The notes below the pieces were generated by a model. The model was not told the DNA's origin and searched no databases. It saw nothing but the letters and a program-made list of their open reading frames with translations. A program made the position numbers and the translations under genes. From NCBI RefSeq assembly GCF_003240565.2, contig NZ_CP117256.1:372001-436000 (forward strand): a stretch of 64,000 bases of DNA. Reading direction: 5' to 3'. Origin of the DNA: Rhizobium tumorigenes (lineage in GTDB: Bacteria > Pseudomonadota > Alphaproteobacteria > Rhizobiales > Rhizobiaceae). Of the stretch, positions 8,732-17,320 are shown piece by piece. Positions within the stretch are counted from its first letter, which is position 1, and each line of letters starts with the position of its first letter.

Positions 8732-9739
8732 ATGTTAGGGCGCCTGTTGCGCTGGCTGTGGTCCTTTGCGCTGACGTTGCTTGGCCTGGCGCTCGTCACC
8801 TTTCTGATGACGCGGCTTGCCCCGGCCGATCCTGCCCTACAGATGGTCGGCGATCATGCCAGCCAGTCGAGTTACGACGCAGCGCGCCTAGCGCTCGGTC
8901 TCGACCGCCCGCTTCCTATTCAGTTTTTGCGCTATCTGCAGGCCGCTTTTTCCGGCAATCTCGGCCAGTCCATTTCGACCGGGCAACCGGTCGCGAGCGA
9001 CATCGCACGCACCTTCCCGGCAACGATTGAACTGGCAACGACCGCCATCATCGCCGGCGCCATCATTGGCCTGGCGCTTGGTATCCTTGCCGCCATGCGG
9101 CCGGGAAGCTGGGTCGATGCCATTGCCCGGGTCGTTTCGCTGTTCGGCTATTCCGTGCCGATCTTCTGGCTCGGCCTGCTGATGCTACTGCTGTTTTATG
9201 CCCGCCTGCATTGGGCGCCGGGTCCCGGACGGCTAGGGATCGTCTTCCAATATACTGTCAAACCCGTCACTGGATTTGCGATCGTCGACGCCTGGCTGTC
9301 AGGTAAGCCGGGTGCTGTGGCCGACGTACTCGCCCATCTCGTGCTCCCCGCCACCGTGCTGGCACTCTATGCGCTGGCCGGCATTTCCCGACTGACGCGT
9401 GGCGCGGTGCTGACCGAGCTCGGCCAGGAATATGTGCTGACAGCGCGGGCCAAGGGCGCCAGCCTGACCCGCATCGTCTTCGTCCACATCCTCCCGAACA
9501 TCTTTAGCACTCTGCTGACCGTCGTGGCACTGGCCTATGCCAGCCTGCTCGAAGGCGCTGTGTTGACAGAAACCGTGTTTGCTTGGCCCGGCATTGGCCG
9601 ATACCTGACGACAGCCATGTTTGCCGGTGACACCCCGGCCATTCTTGGCGCGACGCTTGTCGTGGGAAGCACCTTCGTGCTGCTGAACGCCCTGACCGAC
9701 CTTACCGTCGGCTTTGTCCAGAAGGACCGTGCCCGATGA
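8732..9739 (+). CDS. DppB-type ABC transporter permease
   Basis: This 335-residue permease belongs to the DppB/OppB family. It opens with MLGRLLRWLWSFALTLLGLALVTFLMTRLAPADP, the usual first membrane helix, and carries the EAA loop EYVLTARAKGASLTRIVFVHILPN and the family's EGAVLTETVFAWPGIGRYL. The frame extends back to a GTG at 8657, but that would translate through the hairpin at 8700-8723; the ATG at 8732, preceded by a GGGGG stretch, starts exactly at the family N-terminus and is preferred. Its last codons overlap the start of the next permease. Confidence 0.9.
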   Translation: MLGRLLRWLWSFALTLLGLALVTFLMTRLAPADPALQMVGDHASQSSYDAARLALGLDRPLPIQFLRYLQAAFSGNLGQSISTGQPVASDIARTFPATIELATTAIIAGAIIGLALGILAAMRPGSWVDAIARVVSLFGYSVPIFWLGLLMLLLFYARLHWAPGPGRLGIVFQYTVKPVTGFAIVDAWLSGKPGAVADVLAHLVLPATVLALYALAGISRLTRGAVLTELGQEYVLTARAKGASLTRIVFVHILPNIFSTLLTVVALAYASLLEGAVLTETVFAWPGIGRYLTTAMFAGDTPAILGATLVVGSTFVLLNALTDLTVGFVQKDRAR

Positions 9740-10593
9740 GCCTTGTGGTGGAACCCGCGGTTCTCTCCAGCTCCCTGCTGCGGCGCGTGCTGCGATCGCC
9801 GTCGGCAGCCATCGGGACGACGATCCTGTTCTTGATGCTGTTCGCGGCACTCTTTGCGCCGCTGATCGCACCCTACGATCCGAACCTGCAGGAGACGGCC
9901 AACCGGCTCGCCGTGCCGAGCGCCGAACATTGGATCGGCACCGATGCCTTCGGCCGCGACCTGCTGTCGCGCTTGCTCTATGGTGCCCGCCCGACCCTCT
10001 TGCTGGTGCTGTTCGTCGTGCTGCTGATGGCACCCACCGGTATTGTCATCGGCGTGCTCGCCGGCTATTTCGGCGCCATCACTGAGCGTATCCTGATGCG
10101 GATCACCGACATCGTCATGTCCTTTCCGCGGCTGCTGCTGGCCTTCGCCTTCGTCGCCATCATGGGCCCTGGGCTTCTCAACGGTGCCCTGGCGCTCGCG
10201 CTCACCAGCTGGCCGGCCTATGCAAGGCAGGCGCGCGTCGAGACGGTGGCGTTGCGCCGCAGCGATTATCTTGCCGCCGCCGAGATGGTCGGCATCCGCG
10301 GGACGCGGCTGCTGATCGGCCATGTTCTGCCGCTGGTGATGCCATCCGCCATCATCCGCCTGGCGCTTGACCTGTCAGGCATCATCCTCGCCGCAGCCGG
10401 TCTCGGCTTTCTCGGCCTCGGCGTCCGTCCGCCGACGGCTGAATGGGGCTCGATGGTCGCCGAGGGCACTCAGGTGATTTTCGACCAATGGTGGATAGCC
10501 GCCGCCCCCGGCTTTTCGATCCTGTTCATCTCGCTAGGCTTCAACCTCGTCGCCGACGGCCTGCGCGACATCCTGGATCCACGTCATGGCTGA
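9736..10593 (+). CDS. DppC-type ABC transporter permease
   Basis: This 285-residue permease is the DppC/OppC partner. It shows the usual HWIGTDAFGRDLLSRLLYGARPTL, the coupling loop DYLAAAEMVGIRGTRLLIGHVLPLV and the late FLGLGVRPPTAEWGSMVAEG. It overlaps its neighbours on both sides (ATGA with the upstream permease, 8 bases with the downstream ATPase), as expected for subunits made in equal amounts. Confidence 0.92.
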   Translation: MSLVVEPAVLSSSLLRRVLRSPSAAIGTTILFLMLFAALFAPLIAPYDPNLQETANRLAVPSAEHWIGTDAFGRDLLSRLLYGARPTLLLVLFVVLLMAPTGIVIGVLAGYFGAITERILMRITDIVMSFPRLLLAFAFVAIMGPGLLNGALALALTSWPAYARQARVETVALRRSDYLAAAEMVGIRGTRLLIGHVLPLVMPSAIIRLALDLSGIILAAAGLGFLGLGVRPPTAEWGSMVAEGTQVIFDQWWIAAAPGFSILFISLGFNLVADGLRDILDPRHG

Positions 10594-11416
10594 ACCCTTG
10601 CTCGACGTCCAGAACCTGACGATTGCCTTCCCGTCCGACCGTGGTCCGATCGATGTGGTCAAATCCATCTCGTTCGGCGTTGGCCGCGAGATCGTCGCCG
10701 TCGTCGGCGAATCCGGCTCGGGGAAATCGATGACCGGTCGCGCCATCATGGGGCTGCTGCCACCGCAGGCCAAGGTGCGCGCTGAGGCGATGAGGTTCGA
10801 CGGGGTGGATCTGCAGACAATGCGACCTTCGCAGTGGAATGGTCTGCGCGGCGATGGCATTGGCCTGATCTTGCAAAACCCGAAATTCTCGCTCAATCCG
10901 GCCCATCGCATCGGCCGTCAGATCGAGGAAACATTGCTCTTGCACACCAAACTGTCCGCTGGCGAGCGTCGCGACAGGGCGCTGGAGATGATGGACAAGG
11001 TTGGGCTTGCCGATCCGAAGCGCGTCTACGACAGCTATCCGGCCGCCCTGTCCGGCGGCATGGGCCAGCGTGTAATGATCGCCGCAATGCTGATCAATCG
11101 CCCAAAACTGATCATCGCCGACGAACCGACCTCGGCGCTCGACCATGATTTGCAGGAGCAGATTTTGCTGCTGCTGCGTTCTCTGGTCGAAGAGTTCGGC
11201 ATGGCCATGATGCTGATCAGCCACGACCTCCAGCAGGTAGCGCGCTATGCCGATCGCGTCATTGTCCTGCGCCAGGGCGAGATCGTCGACCGTCTCCCGG
11301 CCGCCAGCCTCGCCGAAGCCAAGTCGCCCTATACCAGAGGCCTCTGGGCGGCACGGCCGTCCGTAACCACTTACGGAACACGCCTGCCGGTGATCGATGA
11401 CGAGGACGCGACGTGA
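10586..11416 (+). CDS. DppD-type ABC transporter ATPase
   Basis: This 276-residue ATPase has Walker A GESGSGKSMTG, Q-loop LILQNPKFSLNP, signature LSGGMGQRVMIAAML, Walker B LIIADEPTSALD and ISHDLQQ. It lacks most of the long C-terminal oligopeptide/dipeptide transporter extension, with only about 60 residues after the switch region. It forms the ATPase heterodimer with the next gene product. The GTG of that gene overlaps its stop. Confidence 0.92.
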   Translation: MAEPLLDVQNLTIAFPSDRGPIDVVKSISFGVGREIVAVVGESGSGKSMTGRAIMGLLPPQAKVRAEAMRFDGVDLQTMRPSQWNGLRGDGIGLILQNPKFSLNPAHRIGRQIEETLLLHTKLSAGERRDRALEMMDKVGLADPKRVYDSYPAALSGGMGQRVMIAAMLINRPKLIIADEPTSALDHDLQEQILLLLRSLVEEFGMAMMLISHDLQQVARYADRVIVLRQGEIVDRLPAASLAEAKSPYTRGLWAARPSVTTYGTRLPVIDDEDAT

Positions 11417-12129
11417 CTGGGATCGTAGTAGAGCATCTTTCGGTCACTTTTCAGGGCGCAACGGCTCCATTTAAGGCCGTCGACGATGTCAATCTCTCAA
11501 TTGCCAAAGGCGAGACCTTTGGCCTCATCGGACCGTCCGGCTGCGGCAAGACCACAGTGCTGCGCAGCATCGCCGGCCTGAACTTGGCGTGGGGCGGATC
11601 GATCTCCGTCTTCGGCCAAAAGCTGCAGCCCCACCACAAGGTTACCGGTCTCTTGCGGCGCGAGATCCAGATGGTGTTTCAGGATCCCTATTCGTCGCTG
11701 CACCCCCGCCACCGCATCCGCCGCGTGCTCGGCGAGCCGCTCACGATCGCGGGCGTCGCCGACGTCGAGGCGGAGGTTGCTTTGGCGTTGGAGCGGGTCG
11801 GCCTTTCGGCAGCAATCGCCGATCGCTATCCGCATCAGCTCTCCGGCGGCCAGCGCCAGCGAGTGGCGATCGCCCGGGCCCTTCTGCTGAAGCCACGACT
11901 GCTGCTGCTCGACGAACCGACCTCGGCGCTGGATGTGTCAGTCCAGGCCGGCATCCTCAATCTGCTCAACGATCTCAAGGCGTCGCACAACATGACGCTG
12001 GTGCTGGTCAGTCATGATCTCGGCGTCATCGGCCACATGTGCGACCGGGCCGTGACGATGGAGAAGGGGGGCATCATCGGCGAGGTGGATCACGCCGGAC
12101 TGTTGGCGAGCTCACTAGCCACACCCTAA
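11413..12129 (+). CDS. DppF-type ABC transporter ATPase
   Basis: This 238-residue ATPase starts with GTG, overlapping the preceding stop by four bases. It carries Walker A GPSGCGKTTVLRSIAGL, Q-loop MVFQDPYSSLHPRHRI, signature LSGGQRQRVAIARAL, Walker B LLLLDEPTSALDVS and VSHDLGVIGHMCDR. It is shorter than E. coli DppF (334 residues) because it ends soon after the ABC domain. It closes the operon and meets a small reverse-strand gene with a four-base tail overlap. Confidence 0.92.
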   Translation: MTGIVVEHLSVTFQGATAPFKAVDDVNLSIAKGETFGLIGPSGCGKTTVLRSIAGLNLAWGGSISVFGQKLQPHHKVTGLLRREIQMVFQDPYSSLHPRHRIRRVLGEPLTIAGVADVEAEVALALERVGLSAAIADRYPHQLSGGQRQRVAIARALLLKPRLLLLDEPTSALDVSVQAGILNLLNDLKASHNMTLVLVSHDLGVIGHMCDRAVTMEKGGIIGEVDHAGLLASSLATP

Positions 12130-12317
12130 TGGCGGCGGCGATAGCGCAGTGAACACATGCTGTAGTCGAGCTCGGATATTTGCGCCAGAAGTTCATCGGT
12201 GGTGCCGTCTTCGCAGTCTTCGCTTCCAAAGCAGCGGCGCGCTTCGTGCAGATGCAACCTGTCTTCCAGGCTGTCGCGACGAGACCGAAGGCGACCGAAA
12301 TAGCGCAGGACGCTCAT
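12126..12317 (-). CDS. Small basic protein of unknown function
   Basis: The reverse strand encodes 63 residues starting MSVLRYFGRLRSRRDSLEDR, with a basic N-terminal helix, three cysteines and a basic tail ending RYRRRH. An AAGGAG lies seven bases before the ATG, better than for most genes here, and a perfect 8-7-8 inverted repeat (12369-12391) stands 52 bases upstream. I do not recognise the family; the MSxLRYF opening recalls DUF1127-type small basic proteins of rhizobia, but the C-terminal DUF1127 motif is missing. It could be a sulfur-regulated small protein or a decayed one. Confidence 0.5.
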   Translation of the reverse strand: MSVLRYFGRLRSRRDSLEDRLHLHEARRCFGSEDCEDGTTDELLAQISELDYSMCSLRYRRRH

Positions 12318-12368
12318 TGAGTTCTCCTTGTTCGACGTTCGTGTTCCGCAGAAACCGTCCTATCGAAT

Positions 12369-12391
12369 TAGTCTACAATACTAGTAGACTA
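12369..12391. promoter_or_regulatory. Perfect inverted repeat, candidate sulfur-regulon operator (site 1)
   Basis: TAGTCTAC, a seven-base spacer AATACTA and GTAGACTA form a perfect 8-bp inverted repeat 52 bases upstream of the small gene starting at 12317. It is the best-conserved of five similar sites in the first 26 kb of the window (3900, 20911, 25001, 25796). Confidence 0.6.
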
Positions 12392-12482
12392 AAGAAATGG
12401 GGCACTGTCCTTGTCGCATTTCTTGAAAAAGATAACCGCCATGTGCTGGCCAGGTGCGGATCCACGAAACAAGCGGCTGGCG

Positions 12483-13232
12483 CTAATCCTCGATGTGCAG
12501 GACAGCGCCGTGCGAGCGGCCAATGTCGAGATTGGCAGCGCCGCGGCCGCGCAGACCGACCGAGAAGGCGCCCTCGCCGCGCGCCCGCAGACGGCTTTGC
12601 GTCTCTCCCTGGTCCCGCCCGACGAGTTCGATGATCGACGCGCCGATTGCGACGCGGACACGCTCGCCGGAGCGGCTGACGGCATCGGCCCCCACTAGTG
12701 CACGATAGCGGTCCGCGCTCGCCGTAATATCCGCGACATCGACGCGAACGACCGCGATCCCCTCGACCCCGTTGGGGTGCCGGCGATGCTCGCCCGGGGG
12801 CACGCGCAAATCCCGCGATGTGACATCGCCGCACCAGAAGGGCAGGTCGCGCGTTTCCGGGCGGACGATCTGCCAATCGAGCCTGACGCCATCCGGCCGC
12901 AAGCGCCCGCCGGCCGTCGGCCCATTCAGGCTCAGGCCACGCGCCCGGGCGGCGGCGAGATGCGTCTGGGTGTCGTCCGGAACCAAGGCGAAATCGACAA
13001 GCCCCTCGCCGGCCTCGGTCAGCAGTGTCCACCACGGATTGCCGGGAGCGGGCCGCTGATAGGCGATCAGCTCGAAATAGGCGCCATCGGCAAACACCAC
13101 CAGGGCATTGTGTGATACGCCGCCGTGATGCACGCCACCGGGATAAACCGTGAAGCCGAGCAGCCGGTAATCCGCGACGGTCCGCTCAAGGTCATTGACG
13201 GCGATGACAATGTGGTCGAGGGCAAAGGCCAT
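12483..13232 (-). CDS. VOC-fold (glyoxalase-like) protein
   Basis: This 249-residue protein begins MAFALDHIVIAVNDLERTV, the first beta strand of the vicinal-oxygen-chelate fold with a likely metal histidine. Further family stretches are GGVHHGGVSHNALVVFADGAYFELIAY and, in the second half, AVVRVDVADITASADRYRALVGAD. It resembles the glyoxalase_3-type two-module proteins. The enzyme's reaction is unknown. It is the last gene of the reverse-strand cluster that starts at 20851. The start at 13232 is preferred because it begins the fold; upstream in-frame codons exist to 13277. Confidence 0.78.
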   Translation of the reverse strand: MAFALDHIVIAVNDLERTVADYRLLGFTVYPGGVHHGGVSHNALVVFADGAYFELIAYQRPAPGNPWWTLLTEAGEGLVDFALVPDDTQTHLAAARARGLSLNGPTAGGRLRPDGVRLDWQIVRPETRDLPFWCGDVTSRDLRVPPGEHRRHPNGVEGIAVVRVDVADITASADRYRALVGADAVSRSGERVRVAIGASIIELVGRDQGETQSRLRARGEGAFSVGLRGRGAANLDIGRSHGAVLHIED

Positions 13233-13282
13233 GTTTTGGTTTCCGTTGGAGGAGTATCTTACGACAGTGCGTGCCACGCGCC

Positions 13283-13885
13283 TTAGGCCACAGGTGTCGG
13301 CTCTCCGAGCGACAGCATCAGCCGGTTGGCCCAGTTGAAGAATGCCGCGCCGTGAATGACGTCAGAAATTTCCAGATCGTCAAGCCCCTCGGCCCGTAAG
13401 CGCTCGATCTCGGCCGCGCCAAACACGGGCGGGGTGGCCGTCAGCGCCACGGAGGCGGCGACGATGGCGTTCCAGCGGCTGCCGAGATCGGCATCGGTGC
13501 CCTCATCGAGAAGCCGCTGCACATCCTCCGTCCGCTTGGAAAAATGCGAGGCGAAACGGGCATGCACCGAGGCGCAGAAGATGCAGCCGTTGGAGCGCGA
13601 GGCGGCGGCGGCCGACAATTCGCGATCGGCACGGGGAAGGCCAGACTTTGTGTTGTAGAAAATGTCCTTGTCGGTCTTGGTTCGAGCACCCAAGATGTCC
13701 GGATCGCGGGCGAGCAGCATGAAATAGGTCGATTTCGAGCGGGCGGCATCGACAAGGCCGGCCCAATGCCGGTCGGTCAGATCCGTCTCTTCCAGCGGCT
13801 GAAGCCAGGGCGTCCAGCCGATTTCGGCCTGGGTGAAGGCATTTGGACGGTTGTCGATATCGGTGTGGATGATCGTCTCGGACAT
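13283..13885 (-). CDS. AhpD-like carboxymuconolactone-decarboxylase-family protein (Avi_7169 type)
   Basis: This 200-residue protein has the redox-active ASRSNGCIFCASVHARFASHFSKR segment, in which CxxCxxxH is the AhpD-type motif. It also opens IGWTPWLQPLEETDLTDRHWAGLVDAA, as in the family annotated as alkylhydroperoxidase domain protein of the Agrobacterium vitis Avi_7169 kind. Members of this group travel with a second CMD protein, a luciferase-like monooxygenase and a peptide-type ABC transporter, as here. The substrate is not known; a role in handling peroxide or flavin by-products is a guess. Confidence 0.82.
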   Translation of the reverse strand: MSETIIHTDIDNRPNAFTQAEIGWTPWLQPLEETDLTDRHWAGLVDAARSKSTYFMLLARDPDILGARTKTDKDIFYNTKSGLPRADRELSAAAASRSNGCIFCASVHARFASHFSKRTEDVQRLLDEGTDADLGSRWNAIVAASVALTATPPVFGAAEIERLRAEGLDDLEISDVIHGAAFFNWANRLMLSLGEPTPVA

Positions 13886-13895
13886 GACTGTCTCC

Positions 13896-14543
13896 CTATG
13901 CGTTCGCGGTTGCCGTCGTGTTTGCGGCGGCCAGTGGTTTGGTGCCGGCGGCAGCCAAGGCGGTCAGGCCGGCAACGACGCGGATCTGGAAGGCCAGGAA
14001 GGCGAGGATCTGCGACAGGGTGACGATGGCCGTCGTGCTCCAGCCGGCATCCAGCAGCTTCTGCAGCGCCTCAGGGCTGGATTCGCGCGGCCGGAACATC
14101 AGGAGGTGGCTGTGCTGCAGCGCCGCCGTCAGCCTCTTGCCGAGCGTCACGGCGTTGAATTCGGAGATGACGAAGGCCGGCCCCGGCTTGTCCTCGGCCG
14201 AAAGCGGCCCGCTCGGGAAGCGTCCGTAAGGCCCTTGCGTCCGGCCCTTTTCAACCTCGGCATTGATGGCGCCGAGCAGCGACGCGCTGCCGGGGATCTC
14301 GGCCAGGCCCGCGGCATAGAATTCCGCCACCGCATCGGCCCGGTGCAGCCCGGCAACGAAGGCGGCCACCGCCAGGCGCTCGGTCCGGCTGACATCGCCC
14401 GGCTCGGCCGGCTCGAACAGCGCCAGATAGCTCTGCTGGGCGTTGGTGCGCGTTTCCGGTCGCTCGCTGCGAATGCGATCGACGTTGGAACCGGCGCCTG
14501 TTCCGGCCAGGAGATCGATGACGTCAGGTTTGGAGGATGTCAT
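13896..14543 (-). CDS. CMD-domain protein (Avi_7170 type)
   Basis: This 215-residue protein starts MTSSKPDVIDLLAGTGAGSNVD and has the all-helical layout of carboxymuconolactone-decarboxylase-domain proteins, ending SQILAFLAFQIRVVAGLTALAAAG. It lacks the CxxC pair of its neighbour, so it may not be redox-active. It fits the family named after A. vitis Avi_7170, which is always found beside the CxxC-containing partner. The ATG at 14543 is chosen over an upstream codon at 14588 that would run into the end of the monooxygenase gene. Confidence 0.78.
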   Translation of the reverse strand: MTSSKPDVIDLLAGTGAGSNVDRIRSERPETRTNAQQSYLALFEPAEPGDVSRTERLAVAAFVAGLHRADAVAEFYAAGLAEIPGSASLLGAINAEVEKGRTQGPYGRFPSGPLSAEDKPGPAFVISEFNAVTLGKRLTAALQHSHLLMFRPRESSPEALQKLLDAGWSTTAIVTLSQILAFLAFQIRVVAGLTALAAAGTKPLAAANTTATANA

Positions 14544-14571
14544 GGGAAAGCCTTTCTGTTTGAAGGCGCGA

Positions 14572-15621
14572 TTAGGCGGTTGCCGCATTCAGGCGCGCAA
14601 TCGGACGGACTGCCTGTTCGGCCCAGCCCAGCGCCGGCGCTACTTCGGAGGCGATCAGTTCGAGCGAGCGCAGGATATAGGCGTGCGGCGGATCGACGGA
14701 ATGGACCTGGAAGACGAGATCAGTGACGCGCGACAGTGCCGTGTCGGCCTGCAGCGAGGCGATGACGTCGTCTGGCGTGCCGACATGCGCGTCGAAGGCC
14801 TTGATTAGGCCGGCTGTCGTCCGGTCGGCGATGACATGGCCGCTGGCGACGAAGCGCTCGACGCTGCGCTGCAGGCCGATCTCGGCCAGATGCAAAGCCT
14901 CCTTGCGGTCGTCGACGACAAACAGGCTGCGCGAGCCGAGAATGCGCGGCGCACGCCCGGTCGGCAACGCCGCAAGATAGGCGTCGATGATCGGGTTCTG
15001 CAGGTCCCAAAGGGCTGCAAACGGTGTCTCCGCCGGTCGCGGCTGGGTGCGCGACAGCATCAACCCGTCGCCATCGCGGCCGGCCCGCTCGCCGCCGCCG
15101 ACGGAGAAGGTCGCCTGCCAAACGCGATCGCCGAGGGTCGGTGCAGCCGGATAGAGCCGGTTGCCACCCGGCAGCTCACCGCCGCTCCAGGCCTTGCGGA
15201 TTGTGGCGAGATGGCTGCCATAGACGGGCCCGCGTTCGGCGCTGTCCAGGCCGAAGGGTAGAAACGCCTGCGGCGTGCCGCCAGTGCCAAACCCGACCTC
15301 CAGCCGGCCACCCGACAGCAGATCGAGCACGGCGGTGTCTTCTGCGACCCGGACGGGATTTTCCATCGGCAGGGTGATGACGCCGGTGCCGAGGCGGATG
15401 CGTGATGTGCGGGCAGCGATATCGGCGAGCAGCACCAGCGGCGCCGGCAATCCACCTTCCTCCTCATTAAAATGGTGCTGCGCCAGCCAGGCGCTGTCGA
15501 AGCCGACTTTTTCGGCATGGATGATCTGCTCGCCGACCAGGCGATAGCGGGTTTCGGCGTCGGTCTGGTCGAGCACGCGGCTGAAGAAGCCAAGTCGCTT
15601 TGGCTGAGAGGAAACGGTCAT
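14572..15621 (-). CDS. Luciferase-like FMN-dependent monooxygenase (KPN_01858 type)
   Basis: This 349-residue protein shows the bacterial-luciferase TIM-barrel pattern: KRLGFFSRVLDQTDAETRYRLV, FDSAWLAQHHFNEEEGGLPAPLVLLADIAARTSRIRLGTGVITLPMENPVRVAEDTAVLDLLSGGRLEVGFGTG. Such enzymes use reduced FMN and oxygen to cleave C-S bonds (SsuD-type) or oxidise other substrates. It belongs to a luciferase-like group that travels with a distinct peptide-type transporter and the two CMD proteins found here. A dedicated flavin reductase is not encoded next to it, so FMNH2 must come from elsewhere. Confidence 0.88.
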   Translation of the reverse strand: MTVSSQPKRLGFFSRVLDQTDAETRYRLVGEQIIHAEKVGFDSAWLAQHHFNEEEGGLPAPLVLLADIAARTSRIRLGTGVITLPMENPVRVAEDTAVLDLLSGGRLEVGFGTGGTPQAFLPFGLDSAERGPVYGSHLATIRKAWSGGELPGGNRLYPAAPTLGDRVWQATFSVGGGERAGRDGDGLMLSRTQPRPAETPFAALWDLQNPIIDAYLAALPTGRAPRILGSRSLFVVDDRKEALHLAEIGLQRSVERFVASGHVIADRTTAGLIKAFDAHVGTPDDVIASLQADTALSRVTDLVFQVHSVDPPHAYILRSLELIASEVAPALGWAEQAVRPIARLNAATA

Positions 15622-15625
15622 GGGA

Positions 15626-17320
15626 TTATCCTGCACTGGTAAGGGGGTTGCGCATCAATGATTGGTAGCGCTTGCCGGGAATGGCCTCGAGCAGCTCGCG
15701 GGTGTAGTCGCTTTGCGGACTGCCGAAGACGTCTTGCACCGCGCCGTCCTCGACCAGCTTGCCGTTGTTGAGCACGGAGACGGTGTCGGCAATCTGCCGG
15801 ACGACGGAAAGATCATGCGAGACGAACAGATAGGTGAGGCCCAGATCCCGCTGCAACTTTTCGAGCAACGCCAGGATCTGCGCCTGAACCGTGACATCGA
15901 GGGCGGACACGGCTTCGTCGAGCACCAGGATCTGCGGATCGAGGACCAGCGCCCGGGCAATGGCGACGCGCTGTCGCTGGCCGCCGGATAAAGCCCGCGG
16001 CTGGCGCTGCAGCACATCGGCCGGCAGGCCGACCTCTTCCACCATCGCCGCAACTCTGTCGAGCCGCTCTGTCGGCGCGATCCGCTCGAAATTCAAAAGT
16101 GGCTCCTCGACGATCCGGCGGATCGTCTGGTGCGGATCGAGCGAGCCGAACGGGTTTTGATAGACGAGCTGGATTTTCTTGCGAAAAAGCCGCAGCGTCT
16201 CGCCCTTCAGCGAAGCGAGGTCCAACCCATCGATGGTGATCCTGCCCGTCGTCGGGCGCTGGAAGCCGGCGACGGCGCGGATGGTCGTGGTCTTGCCGGA
16301 GCCGGATTCGCCGACGATCGCATGGGTGGTGCCGCGCCGGACGCGGAACGAAATATCGTCGACCGCCCGAAAGCCCGCGCCCCTGCCCTGGCCAAAATCC
16401 TGGACGAGGTTTTCGACGACGATGATGTCCTTCGAAGGATCGTCGGCGGGCTGCGTATCGCCTATCTGCTGCGCGGCAATGGCCGCCAACGGCCTTGGCT
16501 TGATGTTCAGCGAGGGTGCATCCGCCAAGAGCTGACGGGTATAGCCGCTTTTCGGTTGTCTCAAAATTTCGGCGGTGCGGCCCTGTTCCTGGATGACGCC
16601 TTGCTGCAGGACGATCAACCGGTCGGCGCGGTCGGCGGCAACACCGAGGTCATGGGTGACCAGCAGCACCGCCGTTCCCGAATCCTGGCGCAGCACGTCG
16701 ATCAGGTCGAGGATATGCCGCTGCACCGTCACATCCAGCGCGCTGGTCGGTTCGTCGGCAATGATCAGGGACGGTTTGAGGGCAATGGCGATGGCAATCA
16801 GCACCCGCTGCTTCATGCCGCCGGACAGTTCGTGCGGATATTGCTGGGCCCGCAGTTTCGGCTGATTGAGGCCGACGCGGTCCAGCAGCTCGATAGCGAT
16901 CTCATAGGCCTGTGCACCCGAGGCCTTGCCGTGAATGGTCAGGATTTCCGCCACCTGCCGACCGATGGTTTTGACCGGGTTGAGCGAATTGCCCGGATCC
17001 TGGGGGATGAGGCTGACGACGGAGCCGCGAATACCGTTCAATCGCTTCTGCGGCCATCGTGCAATGTCTTGGCCATTAAGGCGGACGCTGCCGCCTTCAA
17101 GCCGGCCGTTAGAGGGCAGCAGCCCGATGATAGCCTGCGCCGTGGAACTCTTGCCGGAACCGGACCCACCGACCAGCGCCACAACCTCGCCGGCCGCGAC
17201 GGTAAAATCGATGCCATGAACAGCGGTGCGCCATCCGTTCCGGTCCTCGTAACCGACCGTTAGGCCGGAGACGTCGAGGGCAGGTAAGGCGGCGTTGTTA
17301 ACTGTCTGAACGATGGTCAT
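15626..17320 (-). CDS. Double-domain peptide-type ABC transporter ATPase
   Basis: This 564-residue protein fuses two ABC ATPases of the DppD/DppF kind. The first half has GGSGSGKSSTAQ, ELSGGMKQRVLIAIAIAL and IIADEPTSALDVT. The second half has GESGSGKTTTIRAVAGFQ, ALSGGQRQRVAIARALVL and LVLDEAVSALDVT. The start at 17320 is set by GGGAGGGC upstream and an ATGA overlap with the permease stop; an in-frame upstream stretch has no ABC sequence. It powers uptake with the two permeases and the binding protein of this cluster. Confidence 0.93.
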   Translation of the reverse strand: MTIVQTVNNAALPALDVSGLTVGYEDRNGWRTAVHGIDFTVAAGEVVALVGGSGSGKSSTAQAIIGLLPSNGRLEGGSVRLNGQDIARWPQKRLNGIRGSVVSLIPQDPGNSLNPVKTIGRQVAEILTIHGKASGAQAYEIAIELLDRVGLNQPKLRAQQYPHELSGGMKQRVLIAIAIALKPSLIIADEPTSALDVTVQRHILDLIDVLRQDSGTAVLLVTHDLGVAADRADRLIVLQQGVIQEQGRTAEILRQPKSGYTRQLLADAPSLNIKPRPLAAIAAQQIGDTQPADDPSKDIIVVENLVQDFGQGRGAGFRAVDDISFRVRRGTTHAIVGESGSGKTTTIRAVAGFQRPTTGRITIDGLDLASLKGETLRLFRKKIQLVYQNPFGSLDPHQTIRRIVEEPLLNFERIAPTERLDRVAAMVEEVGLPADVLQRQPRALSGGQRQRVAIARALVLDPQILVLDEAVSALDVTVQAQILALLEKLQRDLGLTYLFVSHDLSVVRQIADTVSVLNNGKLVEDGAVQDVFGSPQSDYTRELLEAIPGKRYQSLMRNPLTSAG